From the NCBI RefSeq assembly GCF_020497125.1, contig NC_059072.1, positions 278,920,045-278,984,044 on the forward strand: a stretch of 64,000 nucleotides of DNA. The letters run 5' to 3'. This DNA is from Mauremys mutica. Lineage: Eukaryota > Chordata > Testudines > Geoemydidae. The translations under genes and the position numbers were made by a program. The notes beneath the pieces are model-generated. The model was not told where the DNA came from. It was given only the letters and a program-made list of their open reading frames with translations, and did no database searches. This document shows, piece after piece, positions 1 to 10,719 of this stretch; the stretch's first letter is position 1; each line of letters starts with the position of its first letter.

Positions 1-159
1 CTTTGCAGTCTGCTTTGGACTTAACTATCTTGAGCAGTTTTGTATCATCTGCAGATTTTCCACCTCACTGTTTACCCCTTTTTCCAGAGAATTTATGAAT
101 ATGTTGAACAGTGCTGTTCCCAGTACAGACCTCTGGGGGACACAACTATTTACCTCTCT

Positions 160-960
160 CTAGTCTGAAAACTGACCATTTATTCCTATCCTTTGTTTCC
201 TGTCTTTTAACCAGTTACTGATCCGTGAGAAGACCTTCCCTCTTATTCCATGACAGCTTACTTTGCTATAGAGCAGGGGTTCCCAAATGTGGTTCACAGC
301 TTGTTCAGGGTAAGCCCCTGGCGGGCTGCGAGATGCTTTGTTTACCTGACCGTCTGCAGGTACAGCCGCTTGCAGCTCCCAGTGGCCGCAGTTTGCTGTT
401 CCCTGCCAATGGGAGCTGTGGGAAGTGGTGCGGGACAGGCCATTACTTCCTGCAGCTCCTATTGGCCGGGAACAACAAACCACGCTCATTGGGAGCTGAG
501 AGCAGCCATACCTGGCTCAGGTAAACAAAGTGTCTCGTGGCCGCCAGGGGCTTACCCTGAACAAGCCACAAACCAAGTTTGGGACCCCCTTCTTTAGAGC
601 CTTTTGTGAGGGACCTTGTCAAAGGCTTGCTGAAAATCTAAGTGCACTGTATCCACTGGATCACCCTTGTCCACATGCTTGTTGACCCCCTCAATGAATT
701 CTAGTAGATTGGTGAGGCACGATTTCCTTTTACAAAAAACATATTGACTCTTCCCCAACAAATCATGTTCATCTATGTGTTTAACAATTCTGTTCTTTAC
801 TATAGTTTCAACCAATTTGCCCGGTCGTTAAGTTAAGCTTAGTGGCCTGTAATTGCCAGGATCACCTCTGGAGCCTTTTTTAAAAAAATGCTGTCACATT
901 AGCTATCCTCCAGTCATCTGGTACAGATGCTGATTTAAATGATAGGTTCCATACCACAGT
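160..960 (-). pseudogene. CR1 ORF2 reverse-transcriptase fragment (interrupted)
   Basis: Remnant of the ORF2 reverse transcriptase, which in intact CR1 primes cDNA synthesis on nicked target DNA. The minus-strand reading frame 815-594 begins at the conserved VETIVKNRIVKHI segment, passes the SCLTNLLEF motif and the LDFQQAFDKVPH motif A (with the catalytic Asp), and stops at the inserted element. It resumes at 241-160 with GKVFSRISNWLKDRKQ. The catalytic F/YADD box lies outside the window. The 274-591 insertion breaks the gene. Cys-Arg changes and frame losses upstream of 815 show decay. Confidence 0.8.
274..591. mobile_element. hAT-like non-autonomous DNA element (family A)
   Basis: A 318-bp element with inverted ends: CAGGGGTTCCCAAA on the left and TTTGGGACCCCCT on the right. 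It is flanked by an 8-bp duplication, ctatagag (266-273) and ctttagag (592-599), with one mismatch. The subterminal parts are also inverted copies: a cagggtaagcccctggcgg segment near the left end reappears in complement near the right end. An 8-bp duplication is typical of hAT transposons. There is no transposase. It sits inside an older CR1, so it is the younger of the two insertions. A related copy is at 14,988-15,320. Confidence 0.85.
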
Positions 961-974
961 TAGTAGTTCTGAAG

Positions 975-1884
975 CAAAGCTCTAGTGCCATCATGCTCTG
1001 GAAGAGGGAGTTGAAATTTAGTGCAGTAGGAAAGGACTGTAACTATGGGTTCAGGGATGGTGCTTTTTCATGTCCCCATGAAACTCTACACAATTTGGCA
1101 GAGTTAGAAGCCTCTGAAAACTTTAGCATGTGGTCCATAGAAAACTGTTGGAAGCTGACAGCAAGAGTTGCCAAAAATAATATCTGCACTGAATAGTCAA
1201 CCGCAGGGCTGCAGGGGCTGATCTGGACATTCCCTGTAACTGATCCTCCATGTAGCTGAGGGCTGCTGTGATGCCAGAACAGAGAGTGTCCTGTGCCATA
1301 AGTGAGCAGAACAGAACCAGAAGACAAGGTAATGGGAAGCAGGTGCAGATTTGGTGTGTAAAAAGTTGTCACAGGCCTTTCTGTACTTTCCACTTCATCC
1401 TCTCAAAAGCCTCCAGGCTCTAGAGTATCTCTAGTCTCCATTAGCTTTTCCAGGTTCCCACAACTCCATACTTTGTTAAGTGAGAAATAAGTCTCATCTA
1501 CCCTGCCTTTCTAAATGTATCAAATCTAGGTGCTTGGATATGATATCTGTAAGAACAAGACAACACCCCTCTACCAAAGTTGGAATAAAATCCTGAATTC
1601 CAGAGTATCATTATTCCTTTGCTGTCTAGCGAACAGCTGTGAAACCCACTGGCAAAGTCTGTCTCATTACCCTTTCAGGTGGTTGTCCACAGCAAGGATA
1701 ACAGTCTGCTACCACTTTCTTCATTAGGGCAAGTGACTGTGGTGTTAATGGTTCCAGTCCTGCAGATAACCCATGGGAGGAATGGGAGAGGGGAAGATTT
1801 GGTTCAACAAGATGGAATTTCTGTTTTTACAATTTGCTTTTTTAAGATCTAGGGATGGGATCCACAATGGGACTTGAGTGATGT
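975..1884. other. No recognisable feature
   Basis: Non-coding sequence of ordinary composition between the CR1 fragment and the composite repeat. The open frames here are short, have no recognisable domain and are probably chance. I see no repeat, RNA gene or regulatory motif that I can support. Confidence 0.5.
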
Positions 1885-2290
1885 GATGCTGAGTGTCACA
1901 GTGCCTAACTTTTAGGTAACTAGAAAATCACCGGCACACCACTGTGATCCACAAAGCCTGAGTTAGCCCCCTAGGCCCCTATACAGTGAATGGGGAGAGA
2001 TAGGTGCCTTAAGATAGGTGCCACAAAACCAGCACAATAGGTAGGGAGTCACATAAGGTAGTCAGTGGAAGATGTCAGCCAGAGAGGTATGCCCTAAGCC
2101 CTGCCATTCCTATCTGTGCTTAGTTATCTGCAAAATGTGGGGAGACAGTCATTTAGTAGCCTAAGTTGCATGCTGGGGACTGATACAGTTGGTAGGCTCA
2201 GAAGCTGCCTTACAAGATAGAGCCTCTCAGGGGAGTTCACACAAAACAGCCACGGAGGGTATGGAAATACGTCCTTTATAACTTTTTTGC

Positions 2291-2410
2291 CTAGTGGGTA
2301 GGGTATTCACTAGGATGTGGGAGAATAGTGGTTCAAGTCCCCCATCTCCCTGATGAGAAGGTCTGAACAGTGATCAACCACCTGTCATCTGAGTGCCCTA
2401 ACCACTAGAC
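2291..2410 (+). repeat. tRNA-like module with inverted end
   Basis: The segment begins with an A-box-like tagtgggtagggtattcac and carries a B-box-like ggttcaagtccc about 35 bp later, the spacing expected for a Pol III internal promoter. It ends with gagtgccctaaccactaga, which is close to the reverse complement of the start. This gives a small element whose two ends are inverted tRNA-like copies. A related sequence is at 50,732-50,800. It is not a functional tRNA: no cloverleaf can be closed. Confidence 0.5.
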
Positions 2411-2632
2411 ATTAGTATAATTCTAACTCTTTCTCTGGCCCAATTAATATTTAATTATTCAAGGATTTCAATTAAAGTAGAAAAACTTCAATAGAAAAGA
2501 TTGAGGGAGCCCTGCATCAGACTGTTCCACAGTCAGTGCACTCTCCTGAGAGTTGGCAGCTCCCTGTTCAAATTCCTTCTCCCCTCTCAGAAAGAATGGA
2601 GTGGAGGGGCTTGAACCCAGCATTTCCTACAT

Positions 2633-2824
2633 CAGGGGTTGGCAACCTCTGGCAAGCAGCTCGCCAGGGTAAGCACCCTGGCGGGCCAGGCCAGTTTGTT
2701 TACCTGCCACGGAAGCAGGTTCGGCCGATCGCGCGCCCACTGGCCGGGGTTCACCGTCCCAGGCCAATGGGGGCAGTAGGAAGCTTACCCTGGTGAGCCT
2801 GCGTGCCAGAGGTTGCCGACCCCG
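2633..2824. mobile_element. hAT-like element, short deletion derivative (family B)
   Basis: A 192-bp element with ends caggggttggcaacctctgg and ccagaggttgccgaccccg, flanked by a perfect 8-bp duplication tcctacat (2,625-2,632 and 2,825-2,832). It matches the left and right portions of the roughly 320-bp copies at 51,845 and 58,813 but lacks about 130-140 bp of the middle. It has inserted into the composite repeat. It is non-autonomous with no coding capacity. Confidence 0.9.
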
Positions 2825-3040
2825 TCCTACATGGTAGGTCAAAAGTGTGAAGTCCTCTGTGGTACCTGATCCAATAGATATTGGACTGCCTCAGGCAATT
2901 TAGCAGTTGAATGCCTACATTGCCCAGTTCATGAATCACTCTGGGCCTTAAGCAGGAGGTAGACACCTGAGTGCCTAGAGGAAGACAGCAGTGTGCATGC
3001 CCAGAGGCAGAAACTTAGGTGCCCAGGGAACTTTTACTGC

Positions 3041-4253
3041 AAAAAAACTTAATTGCTGACAGGTTTCGGGAGAAGGGATCACAGTGGAGTCAAAACTGGA
3101 ACTTGCATGCCTAAACCAGAAACATATGAGCTTGAATGTCTACCCTAGGAAACTGGAAACAAAGAATTACATGCAAAGAATGTTAAGCTTGCAAACTCAA
3201 ACACTCAAAAATCAGGAGAGGCTAGAATTAAAGTTGGCTATGGGTTGTGTAAGGAACACGGCCGTTGGTTCTGTAAGCTCCCTCCCTAATTTGTTGCAGA
3301 TTGTTAAAGTTGTTTAACAGGTGAGGGAGAGACTCACAGGAAGAGAAAGTATAGCTTTGTTGTTAAGGCAGCTGAATGAGAAAATGGAAAATTGGATCAT
3401 CTCCCTGCTCCTTCCATAGACTTTGACATGATGATGTACAAGTTACTTAATTCACAGGTGATCACTCATTATGTATTCCTCATATTCTAGGTGTCCAAAC
3501 TGAGACACTGGAGGTATCATTGGCAGAAGTGCTGAGCGTTCACAACTGAATGAGAGCTGTGTTTGAACATATAAAGTATTTAAAAAATGCTAAGTACTTT
3601 GCGGGAAATTAACCCTCTAAGCGTCAAAAACTGGGCATCCCAAATTAGTTGATAATTTTGCCCTTGTTCTCTGCCTCAGGTCCCAATCTGTAAATTGGGA
3701 TAATGCCTCCTTACCTGACAAGGGTATTGTAAGCGTTTGGGAAGTGCTTTCACTACAGCGATGAGTGCCACAGAAAAGACTATGAGAAAGTTAATAATTG
3801 TTTCTTCAATTGAGAGTTTAAAAGATGTGAAGTAAATAAAGCCTGGGGCCACATACTGAATAAAAAGGGTAAAGAGAAATACAGACTGGGTACCTGTTCA
3901 ATGAGCATTGCCCATTCTGTGCACTGAATGAGTCATGGGTTCTGTGGGGAAAAAAAACGAGTATGTGATCATGTAAAGAAACGGTATCATAATGCATATG
4001 AAGGGGTATGTATGTGTGAGGGAATTAAGGCAACCTTAATTTGTGACATTTCCTAATGTTGGAATGCCTGATTATGGACCCTGAGCATTCTTTTGTTGTA
4101 GTTTTTGGTATGTAATTAGTAAATATATTATAGAATACCACTCAGTACCTGTACCTGTTGGAAGAGGCCCACTACCTACCCTGCCCATAATGGAACTTCA
4201 TAGAGCTTATATTAGATCTTTCAGGAAGATTTTATCCCTCTTAGATAAATATT
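3041..4253. other. No recognisable feature
   Basis: Unrecognised non-coding sequence upstream of the CR1 3' end. There are no long frames with a recognisable domain, and no tandem repeat or RNA gene. Confidence 0.5.
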
Positions 4254-5467
4254 CATAGAATCATAGAATCATAGAATCTCAGGGTTGGAAGGGACCTCAG
4301 GAGGTCATCTAGTCCAACCCCCTGCTCAAAGCAGGACCAAACCCAACTAAATCATCCCAGCCAGGGCTTTGTCAAGCCTGACCTTAAAAGCCTCTAAGGA
4401 AGGAGATTCCACTACCTCCCTAGGTAACCCATTCCAGTTCTTCACCACCCTACTAGTGAAAAAGTTTTTCCTAATATCCAACCTAAAACTCCCCCTCTGC
4501 AACTTGAGACCATTACTCCTTGTTCTGTCATCTTCTACCACTGAGAACAGTCTAGATCCATCCTCTTTGGAACCCCCTTTCAGGTAGTTGAAAGCAGCTA
4601 TCAAATCCCCCCTCATTCTTCTCTTCTGCAGACTAAACAATCCCAGTTCCCTCAGCCTCTCCTCATAAGTCATGTGCTCCATGTGCCCCTAATCATTTTT
4701 GTTGCCCTCCGCTGGACTCTCTCCAATTTATCCACATCCTTCTTGTAGTGTGGGGCCCAAAACTGGACACAGTACTCCAAATGAGGTCTCACCAGTGCTG
4801 AGTAGAGGGGGATGATCACATCCCTTGATCTGCTGGAAATGCCCCTACTTATACAACCCAAAATGCCATTAGCCTTCTTGGCAACAAGGGCACACTGTTG
4901 ACTCATATTCAGCTTTTCGTCCACCGTAACCCCTAGGTCCTTTTCTGCAGAACTGCTACCCAGCCATTCGGTCCCTAGTCTGTAGCAGTGCATGGGATTC
5001 TTCCGTCCTAAGTGCAGGACTCTGCACTTGTCCTTGTTGAACCTCATCATATTTCTTTTGGCCCAATCCTCTAATTTGTCTAGGTCCCTCTGTATCCTAT
5101 CCCTACCCTCCAGCGTATCAACCACTCCTTCCAGTTTAGTGTCATCTGCAAACTTGCTAAGGGTGCAGTCCACACCATCCTCCAGATCGTTAATGAAGAT
5201 ATTGAACAAAACCGGCCCCAGCACCGACCCTTGGGGCACTCCACTTGATACCGGCTGCCATCTAGACATGGAACCATTGATCACTACCCGTTGAGCCCGA
5301 CCATCTAGCCAGTTTTCTATCCACCTTACCGTCCATTCATCCAGCCCAGACTTCTTTAACTTGCTGGCAAGAATACTGTGGGAGACTGTATCAAAAGCTT
5401 TGCTAAAATCCAGAAATAGTACATCCACTGCTTTCCCCTCATCCACAGAGCCGGTTATCTCGTCATG
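4254..5467 (-). mobile_element. CR1 LINE, 5'-truncated, young
   Basis: A 1.2-kb CR1 copy on the minus strand. The 3' end at 4,254 carries the octamer-type tail (attctatg repeated on the element's sense strand), preceded by a 3' UTR with the ggaccaaacccaactaaatc block in complement. The element contains the last part of ORF2 almost undamaged and is truncated at about 5,467, within the reverse transcriptase, as is usual for CR1 insertions. Reading frames are long and motifs intact, so this is one of the youngest CR1 insertions in the window. No target duplication is evident. Confidence 0.93.
4347..5467 (-). pseudogene. CR1 ORF2, C-terminal reverse transcriptase part
   Basis: Two overlapping minus-strand frames (5,470-4,670, then 4,682-4,347) together cover the RT palm to the end of ORF2. 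In the first frame the RT motifs are intact: [13 protein letters not shown] (catalytic Asp near residue 21); [12 protein letters not shown] (near 76-86); and C, FADDTKL (FADD at 107-110). The CR1 C-terminal region includes [13 protein letters not shown]. The second frame carries [19 protein letters not shown] and ends [18 protein letters not shown] small indel near 4,675 causes the frame change. The endonuclease and N-terminal RT are missing through truncation, so it cannot move on its own. Confidence 0.9.
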
Positions 5468-5631
5468 CATTACCTCTTTGGATTCCTTTATGAAACTTCT
5501 GCATTGCAGTATGTCAAAGGCTTCCTAAAAGTTTGATAATTTATCTTCAACTTATATAGGGAGTCTAGGAATCTAACTCAGGGTTTCTGGATTCCATTGA
5601 CTGGCTAGGCATCAAGAAGTTGCAAAGCCTA

Positions 5632-5850
5632 AGGACTTGTCTTCACACAGAGTGCTGTAGTGCTTTAGTGGAGATGCTACTAAGCTAAAAGCTTGAAATG
5701 TCAGTGTAGTTAATCTACCTCCCGAGCAGGTGGTAGCTGTGAGTTAGTTATAACAGGTGGTAACTGTGGGTTAGTTATAACAGGTGTGGATTTTTTACAT
5801 GCCTAAGCAACATAATCATACTGATATAGGTCTGTAGTGTAGACTTGGCC
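5632..5850. mobile_element. Short DNA element with inverted ends and an internal tandem duplication
   Basis: The ends are inverted copies: gacttgtcttcacac on the left and gtgtagacttggcc on the right, bordered on both sides by 'taag', a possible short target duplication. An internal 27-bp unit is repeated in tandem at 5,727-5,753 and 5,754-5,780 with two differences. It belongs to the group of elements whose ends read 'tgtctacac', also seen at 6,299, 38,873, 42,726 and 46,537. No coding capacity. Confidence 0.6.
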
Positions 5851-6298
5851 TAAGTCCCTTTGTGAATTTGGGTCTGAGTTAGTTGAACTCTGGTACAGTC
5901 TGGAAAAAACAAAACTTTGCTTGTCACATTTAGTAAGGATTGTCATACAGCTGCATTGCCCCCAAAGCAGCTTCTCTCTTGCTGCTTTCTCTTAGAGTGA
6001 GGAGATGGAAATTACTTCCTCCTCCTTATTGGTTCAGTTGTACTGGCCTGTATCTTGTGGTGAGAAGGGAGAGGGAGTTCAAACAAAAGTTGTAGCTGTT
6101 CCCCATGACTCTCCAATAATTTACTCAGCTACCTGGATGGACAAAGATTAGCAACCTGTGGAACTTGTTCTTATCCTTCCCCACACACAGCGCACATAGG
6201 GCAATGAGGTAAGGAGGTCACAGAGGAAGTAAGGTCGTTCCCTTTGTCCTCCCACAACCTTCTTTGGTCTGATAGAGCAAGTCACATTGTTAGTCTTT
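5851..6298. other. No recognisable feature
   Basis: Unrecognised non-coding spacer between two short DNA elements. Confidence 0.45.
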
Positions 6299-6593
6299 GG
6301 ACTGCTCTACACTACCACAGTAAATTGATCTAATTTATGCAACTTCAGTTACATGAATAATGTAACTGAAGTCAACGTAGTTAGATCCAGTTACTATGGT
6401 GGCTACACTGCGCTTTGATGATGGGAGAGTATCTCCTGTTGACTTCCCTTACACTTCTCAGGGAGGTGGAGTACACAAATTGATGGGAGAGTGGCTCTTT
6501 CATCAATTTAGCATGTCTTAACCAGACATGCTAAATCGACACTCACTGCATTGATTGCAGCAGTGCCAATCTACCGGTAAGTGTAGACATGCC
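6299..6593. mobile_element. Short DNA element, old copy of the hairpin family
   Basis: The left end is ggactgctctacactacc and the right end ccggtaagtgtagacatgcc. Inside is a near-perfect hairpin, acttcagttacat and atgtaactgaagt, separated by five bases. This is a decayed counterpart of the hairpin acttcagctacgc in the element at 46,537. A second inverted pair (catgtcttaaccagacatg) follows. CpG positions of the 46.5-kb copy are mostly TpG or CpA here, which makes this copy older. Confidence 0.65.
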
Positions 6594-7470
6594 AATAGTA
6601 TCTGCCAGTTTCTAGGCCCCAACAATCAGTTGTGAAAGAGACAACAGTGTTGTTTAGCTGGAGTAATCATTTTATACCATTTGTTTGCAAACCAGTGAGC
6701 CATGACCAATATTTTTTTTTCTGCTGTACTAACCAATTTGAGATTATTTGGATCCTTTTTTTTGCAGCTGTTGCTATTTACATACACATAGATTATGCAT
6801 AAAGGCTGTGCTGAAGCACCTTCTGTAATGAGAATCCCTTATTTCCAGAGAATAATAATTAATTTGCTTTCAGGACAAGACAAAATAGCTTAATTTTAAA
6901 AGCAGCCAGAGTTTAGTCCTTTGCTGAGTTAGAAAATGAATCTAAACTAAGTACTATAGTAGAGTCAATATTGATTATTAGAGCAAAGATGTTCTACTTG
7001 AAGCATTAAAACTTTTGATTATGGTAAATTTTATCATTATAATCTCTAATCACTTGCTAAAATGATAGAATATTTATGTAGAATTAAAGTGTCACTACAA
7101 TGGAACCACTTAAAGAAAAATGGCACTTCACTGATGCAGCTGGGATGGCAACTTGAGGAACAGAGTAGTGCTATTTTAGCAATTTTCTTGTATAACTAAT
7201 AGTTCATTATTGTCTGTATACAGACACTTTTAAATCTCTTGCACAATATGAAATCATGCCTCACCCTATGAATGCCACTTTCACTTCTTTTTAAGTGCTT
7301 CCTTCTTTAAATGCAATGAGTATTTATACAGATATGTGGAAAGAGTAATCATAAAACATTTACAAATACAAAAAAAAAGTTAGACTTAACCCCCTTTCAA
7401 GAATCCTAAGTCTACAGAGGAGGAGGAGAGACCAAGTTAGGACTAACAGATCTAAATGTATACCTGACGT
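6594..7470. other. No recognisable feature
   Basis: AT-rich sequence with no long frame and no repeat that I recognise. Confidence 0.5.
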
Positions 7471-7547
7471 ATATAGGAACATAGGAATTGCCTTACTCTG
7501 TCAGACCAGTTGTCCTTCTAGTCCAGTGTCTGGTCTCTGACACTTGC
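7471..7547 (-). mobile_element. CR1-type 3' tail fragment
   Basis: The complement ends with a ctatgttcctatat tail, preceded by a 3' UTR phrase related to 'ggtctgacagagtaaggc'. This is the third type of CR1 tail in the window, similar to the end of the ancient copy at 13-14 kb. Only about 75 bp remain, so the insertion was severely 5'-truncated. Confidence 0.65.
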
Positions 7548-10500
7548 AAAAATAACTACAATAGGTATTATGCATTAACCCAAAACGGAAATTTTCCTTG
7601 TAACTCTTAGTTTGATTTATTCCATAAAATATACCAAACATTAAATACATGTTTTTAAATCCTTATAACTTTCCCAAGTTAATTCTGTTAATTTAGAGTC
7701 TAATAATTTTAAGAGTAGTTCAATTACCTATATTTACCACTGTTGTAATTTCACTGACTTCTGCGAATTATACCAGAAATTATTTTATGCCATTGTGGGT
7801 TGCTTAAACTTGATGATTTACATGGTTAGCTTGTGAATGGCAAGATAGTTAAGATTTTTAACTAGGTGGCTACAACTTTTATTATGCAAATAAAAACAAG
7901 ATGACTCCCAAAGAATCTGTTCTGGCAGTAGTGAAATGATAGGGATATGAGGGGAAACACTGTCACCAGCCTTCTCCCCTTCCTTTCAATGCTCACCTTG
8001 AGAGCATCACAAATGGCCTAACCAACTACTTAAACCCAGGGTATATCAGGCCCATGCAATACTAATGTCTATGAACCCATGCAGGCTATTGCAGGAGAAC
8101 ACCCCATACCTTGCTGTGACAATTCAAACATTGCTGTGAATCAGACCTTCCTTGTTAAAGAAAGTGGGTAGATGCTTAATTTGCAGAGTTCCCTGTGGGC
8201 CTGGTTATATGTAGTAATAAACCCTGCAAAAGTTAAAAGCTAATAAGTATGTGGCATATATATATGAAGACTGAAGATTTGGCTGCATAATGTAAAGTTA
8301 CCCAATACCTGTATGCTCAGCCCAGCCCCCAAATCATACTTCACTTGATTTGCATGAAAATTCCATTGAAACTATACTGCCCATACTCACAGTGGAAACT
8401 CTGGGGTGAAGAACGGGGTTTGCATACAGCTTTTGAACTGATGTAGCAAATGCTCCCTATAGCCATACTAGTAAATGTTGTCAAGAAATCCTTCTTTAGT
8501 GCTGGTTATCATGAGTCCTCCCTCCCCCGCAGCCTTCTTTGAAATCCCCATTGTTGGTGAACAGGATATGCCTGTTCCTTGAACAGTATACTAGAAGCCA
8601 AAGGTCATTCTGTGTCACACATTGTTTCTAGCATACTCACATAGTGGGAGGCATAATTTAGCCATAACAGAGACATAAGAAACACAGAGTGAACAGATTT
8701 TATAAGAATCTAGTAAGTTATTCCTAGTAAATATTGCAAATTTGACATGCCTACATTTCTCAGAAGCACACAAACACTAGAAAATTGGGATTTCACAGCA
8801 CAAACTTGTGTCATCTTCTATGTAATATACCAGCTCTGTCTGCTACAAGAGGAAGGGTGCTCCTGCTTTTCCTGTCCAGTCTAGAAAATATAGAATTTCA
8901 TGGATGTCTTTCAAATTTAGTTGTGATAAACAAATAGATATTGAAATATTTGGACAATGCAATAAATATAATTATTTTTAGCCACTGAGACTAAGTGAGT
9001 AATAATTTAGGAGAAAAGGAGATTAACTAGAGGGAAATAATTCATGACAAATATATGAACTGGATTTTCCATCCCCAAATGAATCCTTTGTGTCTGTGTA
9101 CAGCAAATATGAGTGAAATGGTAAGCAAATACAGTGTTATAGCTGGTTTTATTTATTATGAGCTCCAATCCCGCAAGGTCACTAGGGTGATATAACATAT
9201 TCAGTGGCATATTATGACAATGACATTGAGTAGAATTTAGCCTTTGAGGTGCTTCTGTATTTTAATAGGGAGTTTTCTAAATTAACTAGACAGGCATGTA
9301 GTGGGACCTTTGACATTGAATTGCACATAGAAATGCTTAGGCTAAAGTTTGCTTGTTTCCCTTCAGTTTTTTTTTTTTTTTAAGGACAGGTCATTACTGG
9401 GGACATATTGCAACTTTCTGTTTGTTTAGGCTGTTGTTCTGCATGTTACAGTTGATGAAATAGCTAGGTTTTATTGTTTCTCCATAAAGAAAACCAAGAT
9501 GATACTCCATCTGAAATGACTTATGTCTTCACTGCCAAAAAGAAAAGTTTTTTTCCAGCCAGATAGCTAAAATGTACTGATTAACTCGTTGTAAAATCCT
9601 AGTGGAGACAAGGCACAGATAGTTTTAATTACAGTGTAGCTAGGTGAGGTCAATGTGATAGCCTCCCCTACCTGGGTTTTACCTGTGCTTTTTCTCTACT
9701 AAGAATTTACAGTGAGATAACTATCATGCATTAACTGTCTTGGTATAACACACACCTTTTTGGCCATAAAAACATAACATTAGATCAACAACAATCAAGA
9801 GGACAAAAACCAGACAGGAGTGTTAGCAGGAATGGTTCAGTTCTGCTGTTAGCCAGGACGCTGTCTGAAGGTTGCTGTACCTATAAGTGCCTTAATGGGG
9901 ATAAATGTTCAATTTTCTCTTCTTCAGTTTCAGCCAGTCACTCATGGAGCTTTTAGATAAGTTAGTAGAATATTCTGCTGCAACCTGCGTTTTCATTCCT
10001 GGCTGGGGAAGACCTGAGGAACAGTGCTGGATCCTTTTCTAGTGGAGTTTATCAACATCTTTTTTTGTAGAAGGCTGGTTGCAACTACTTTAGAGGAAGC
10101 TAATGCAGTGCATGGAAACTGCTGAGTGCTCGGCACTTTTGAAAACCAGGATACTTATTTTGGAGTCTAACTTTAATCATTCTTTTTTGGAAATTGTGGC
10201 CATATTTTAGATAGACTAAGATAAACAATTGACAAAAACAGTAGAAATGGACAGCCTGATACTGAGTTTGCTTATGCTGTAGAATCAGGAGTGGCCTTTT
10301 TGAAATCATCACCATTGCACTGGTGTAAGTGAGATTGGAATCAAGCCCAAAATATTGAAATGCTAGCTACAATTTATCTATAGCAAAAGGAATCTGTATT
10401 ATAACTTTTATTGCTGTATGATTAATCTTTTTAAAACACATGGACATCTATTTTTATATAGCAAAGGCAAAGTTTCACATTTTAAAAGGAATCTTACATA

Positions 10501-10683
10501 CCTCTGGTATGTATCCAGCCATTTTGGTCCACTAGTTACAGTATTTGCAATTAAAATTAAGCAACAATTTATTAAATATTTTGTCGCAGTAGCTTACTTT
10601 GACACTCTAATAATATTGACACCATAATAGAAACTGAACAGGAAGTCAAAAAATTGCTAGTGATCTTTGTCCCCATTAACCTT
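7548..10683. other. Unrecognised AT-rich sequence
   Basis: More than 3 kb of AT-rich DNA without a recognisable gene. A T-run lies at 9,368-9,382. A short possible foldback phrase at 10,250-10,350 (agcctgatactgag to ggaatcaagccc) resembles the palindromic repeats at 34.5 kb. Frames are short and lack domains. The low repeat density could mean old unique DNA. Confidence 0.45.
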
Positions 10684-10719
10684 ATCATAGAATCTCAGGG
10701 TTGGAAGGGACCTCAGGAG
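10684..10719 (-). mobile_element. Very short CR1 3'-end insertion
   Basis: About 36 bp match the terminal part of the CR1 3' UTR and its tail: on the plus strand the sequence atcatagaatctcaggg, then ttggaagggacctcaggag, identical in order to the end at 4,270-4,305. The match stops abruptly and the next bases repeat ggacctca. It is either an extreme 5' truncation or a remnant of a longer deleted copy. Confidence 0.75.

Larger units (their letters stand above)
1..974 (-). mobile_element. CR1-type LINE fragment, split by a DNA element
   Basis: This is an internal piece of a CR1-type non-LTR retrotransposon read on the minus strand. The complement of 594-815 encodes reverse-transcriptase sequence including GDPVDTVHLDFQQAFDKVPH, and 160-240 encodes the following GIRGKVFSRISNWLKDRKQR stretch. 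The two parts are continuous once the element at 274-591 is removed. The left part runs off the window edge, and the 5' side fades near 974 in the region before the RT domain. Frame interruptions show that it is inactive. It resembles the copies at 15.4 and 22.8 kb more than the one at 4.3 kb. Confidence 0.88.
1885..3040. repeat. Old composite repeat with tRNA-like modules
   Basis: A diverged dispersed-repeat block in which short phrases recur in both orientations: 'gcctaa' or 'taggtgcc' type phrases near 1,900-2,030 and again at 2,910-3,030, and tRNA B-box-like phrases (ggttcaagtcc at 2,332, gttcaaattcc near 2,567, and the complement cttgaaccc near 2,611). The symmetry suggests an old foldback element or nested copies. 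The 192-bp element at 2,633-2,824 interrupts it. The exact ends are uncertain. Confidence 0.45.

Noticed and set aside
5727..5780. CRISPR-like or satellite array
   Set aside because: Only two adjacent units without spacers, inside a eukaryotic DNA element.
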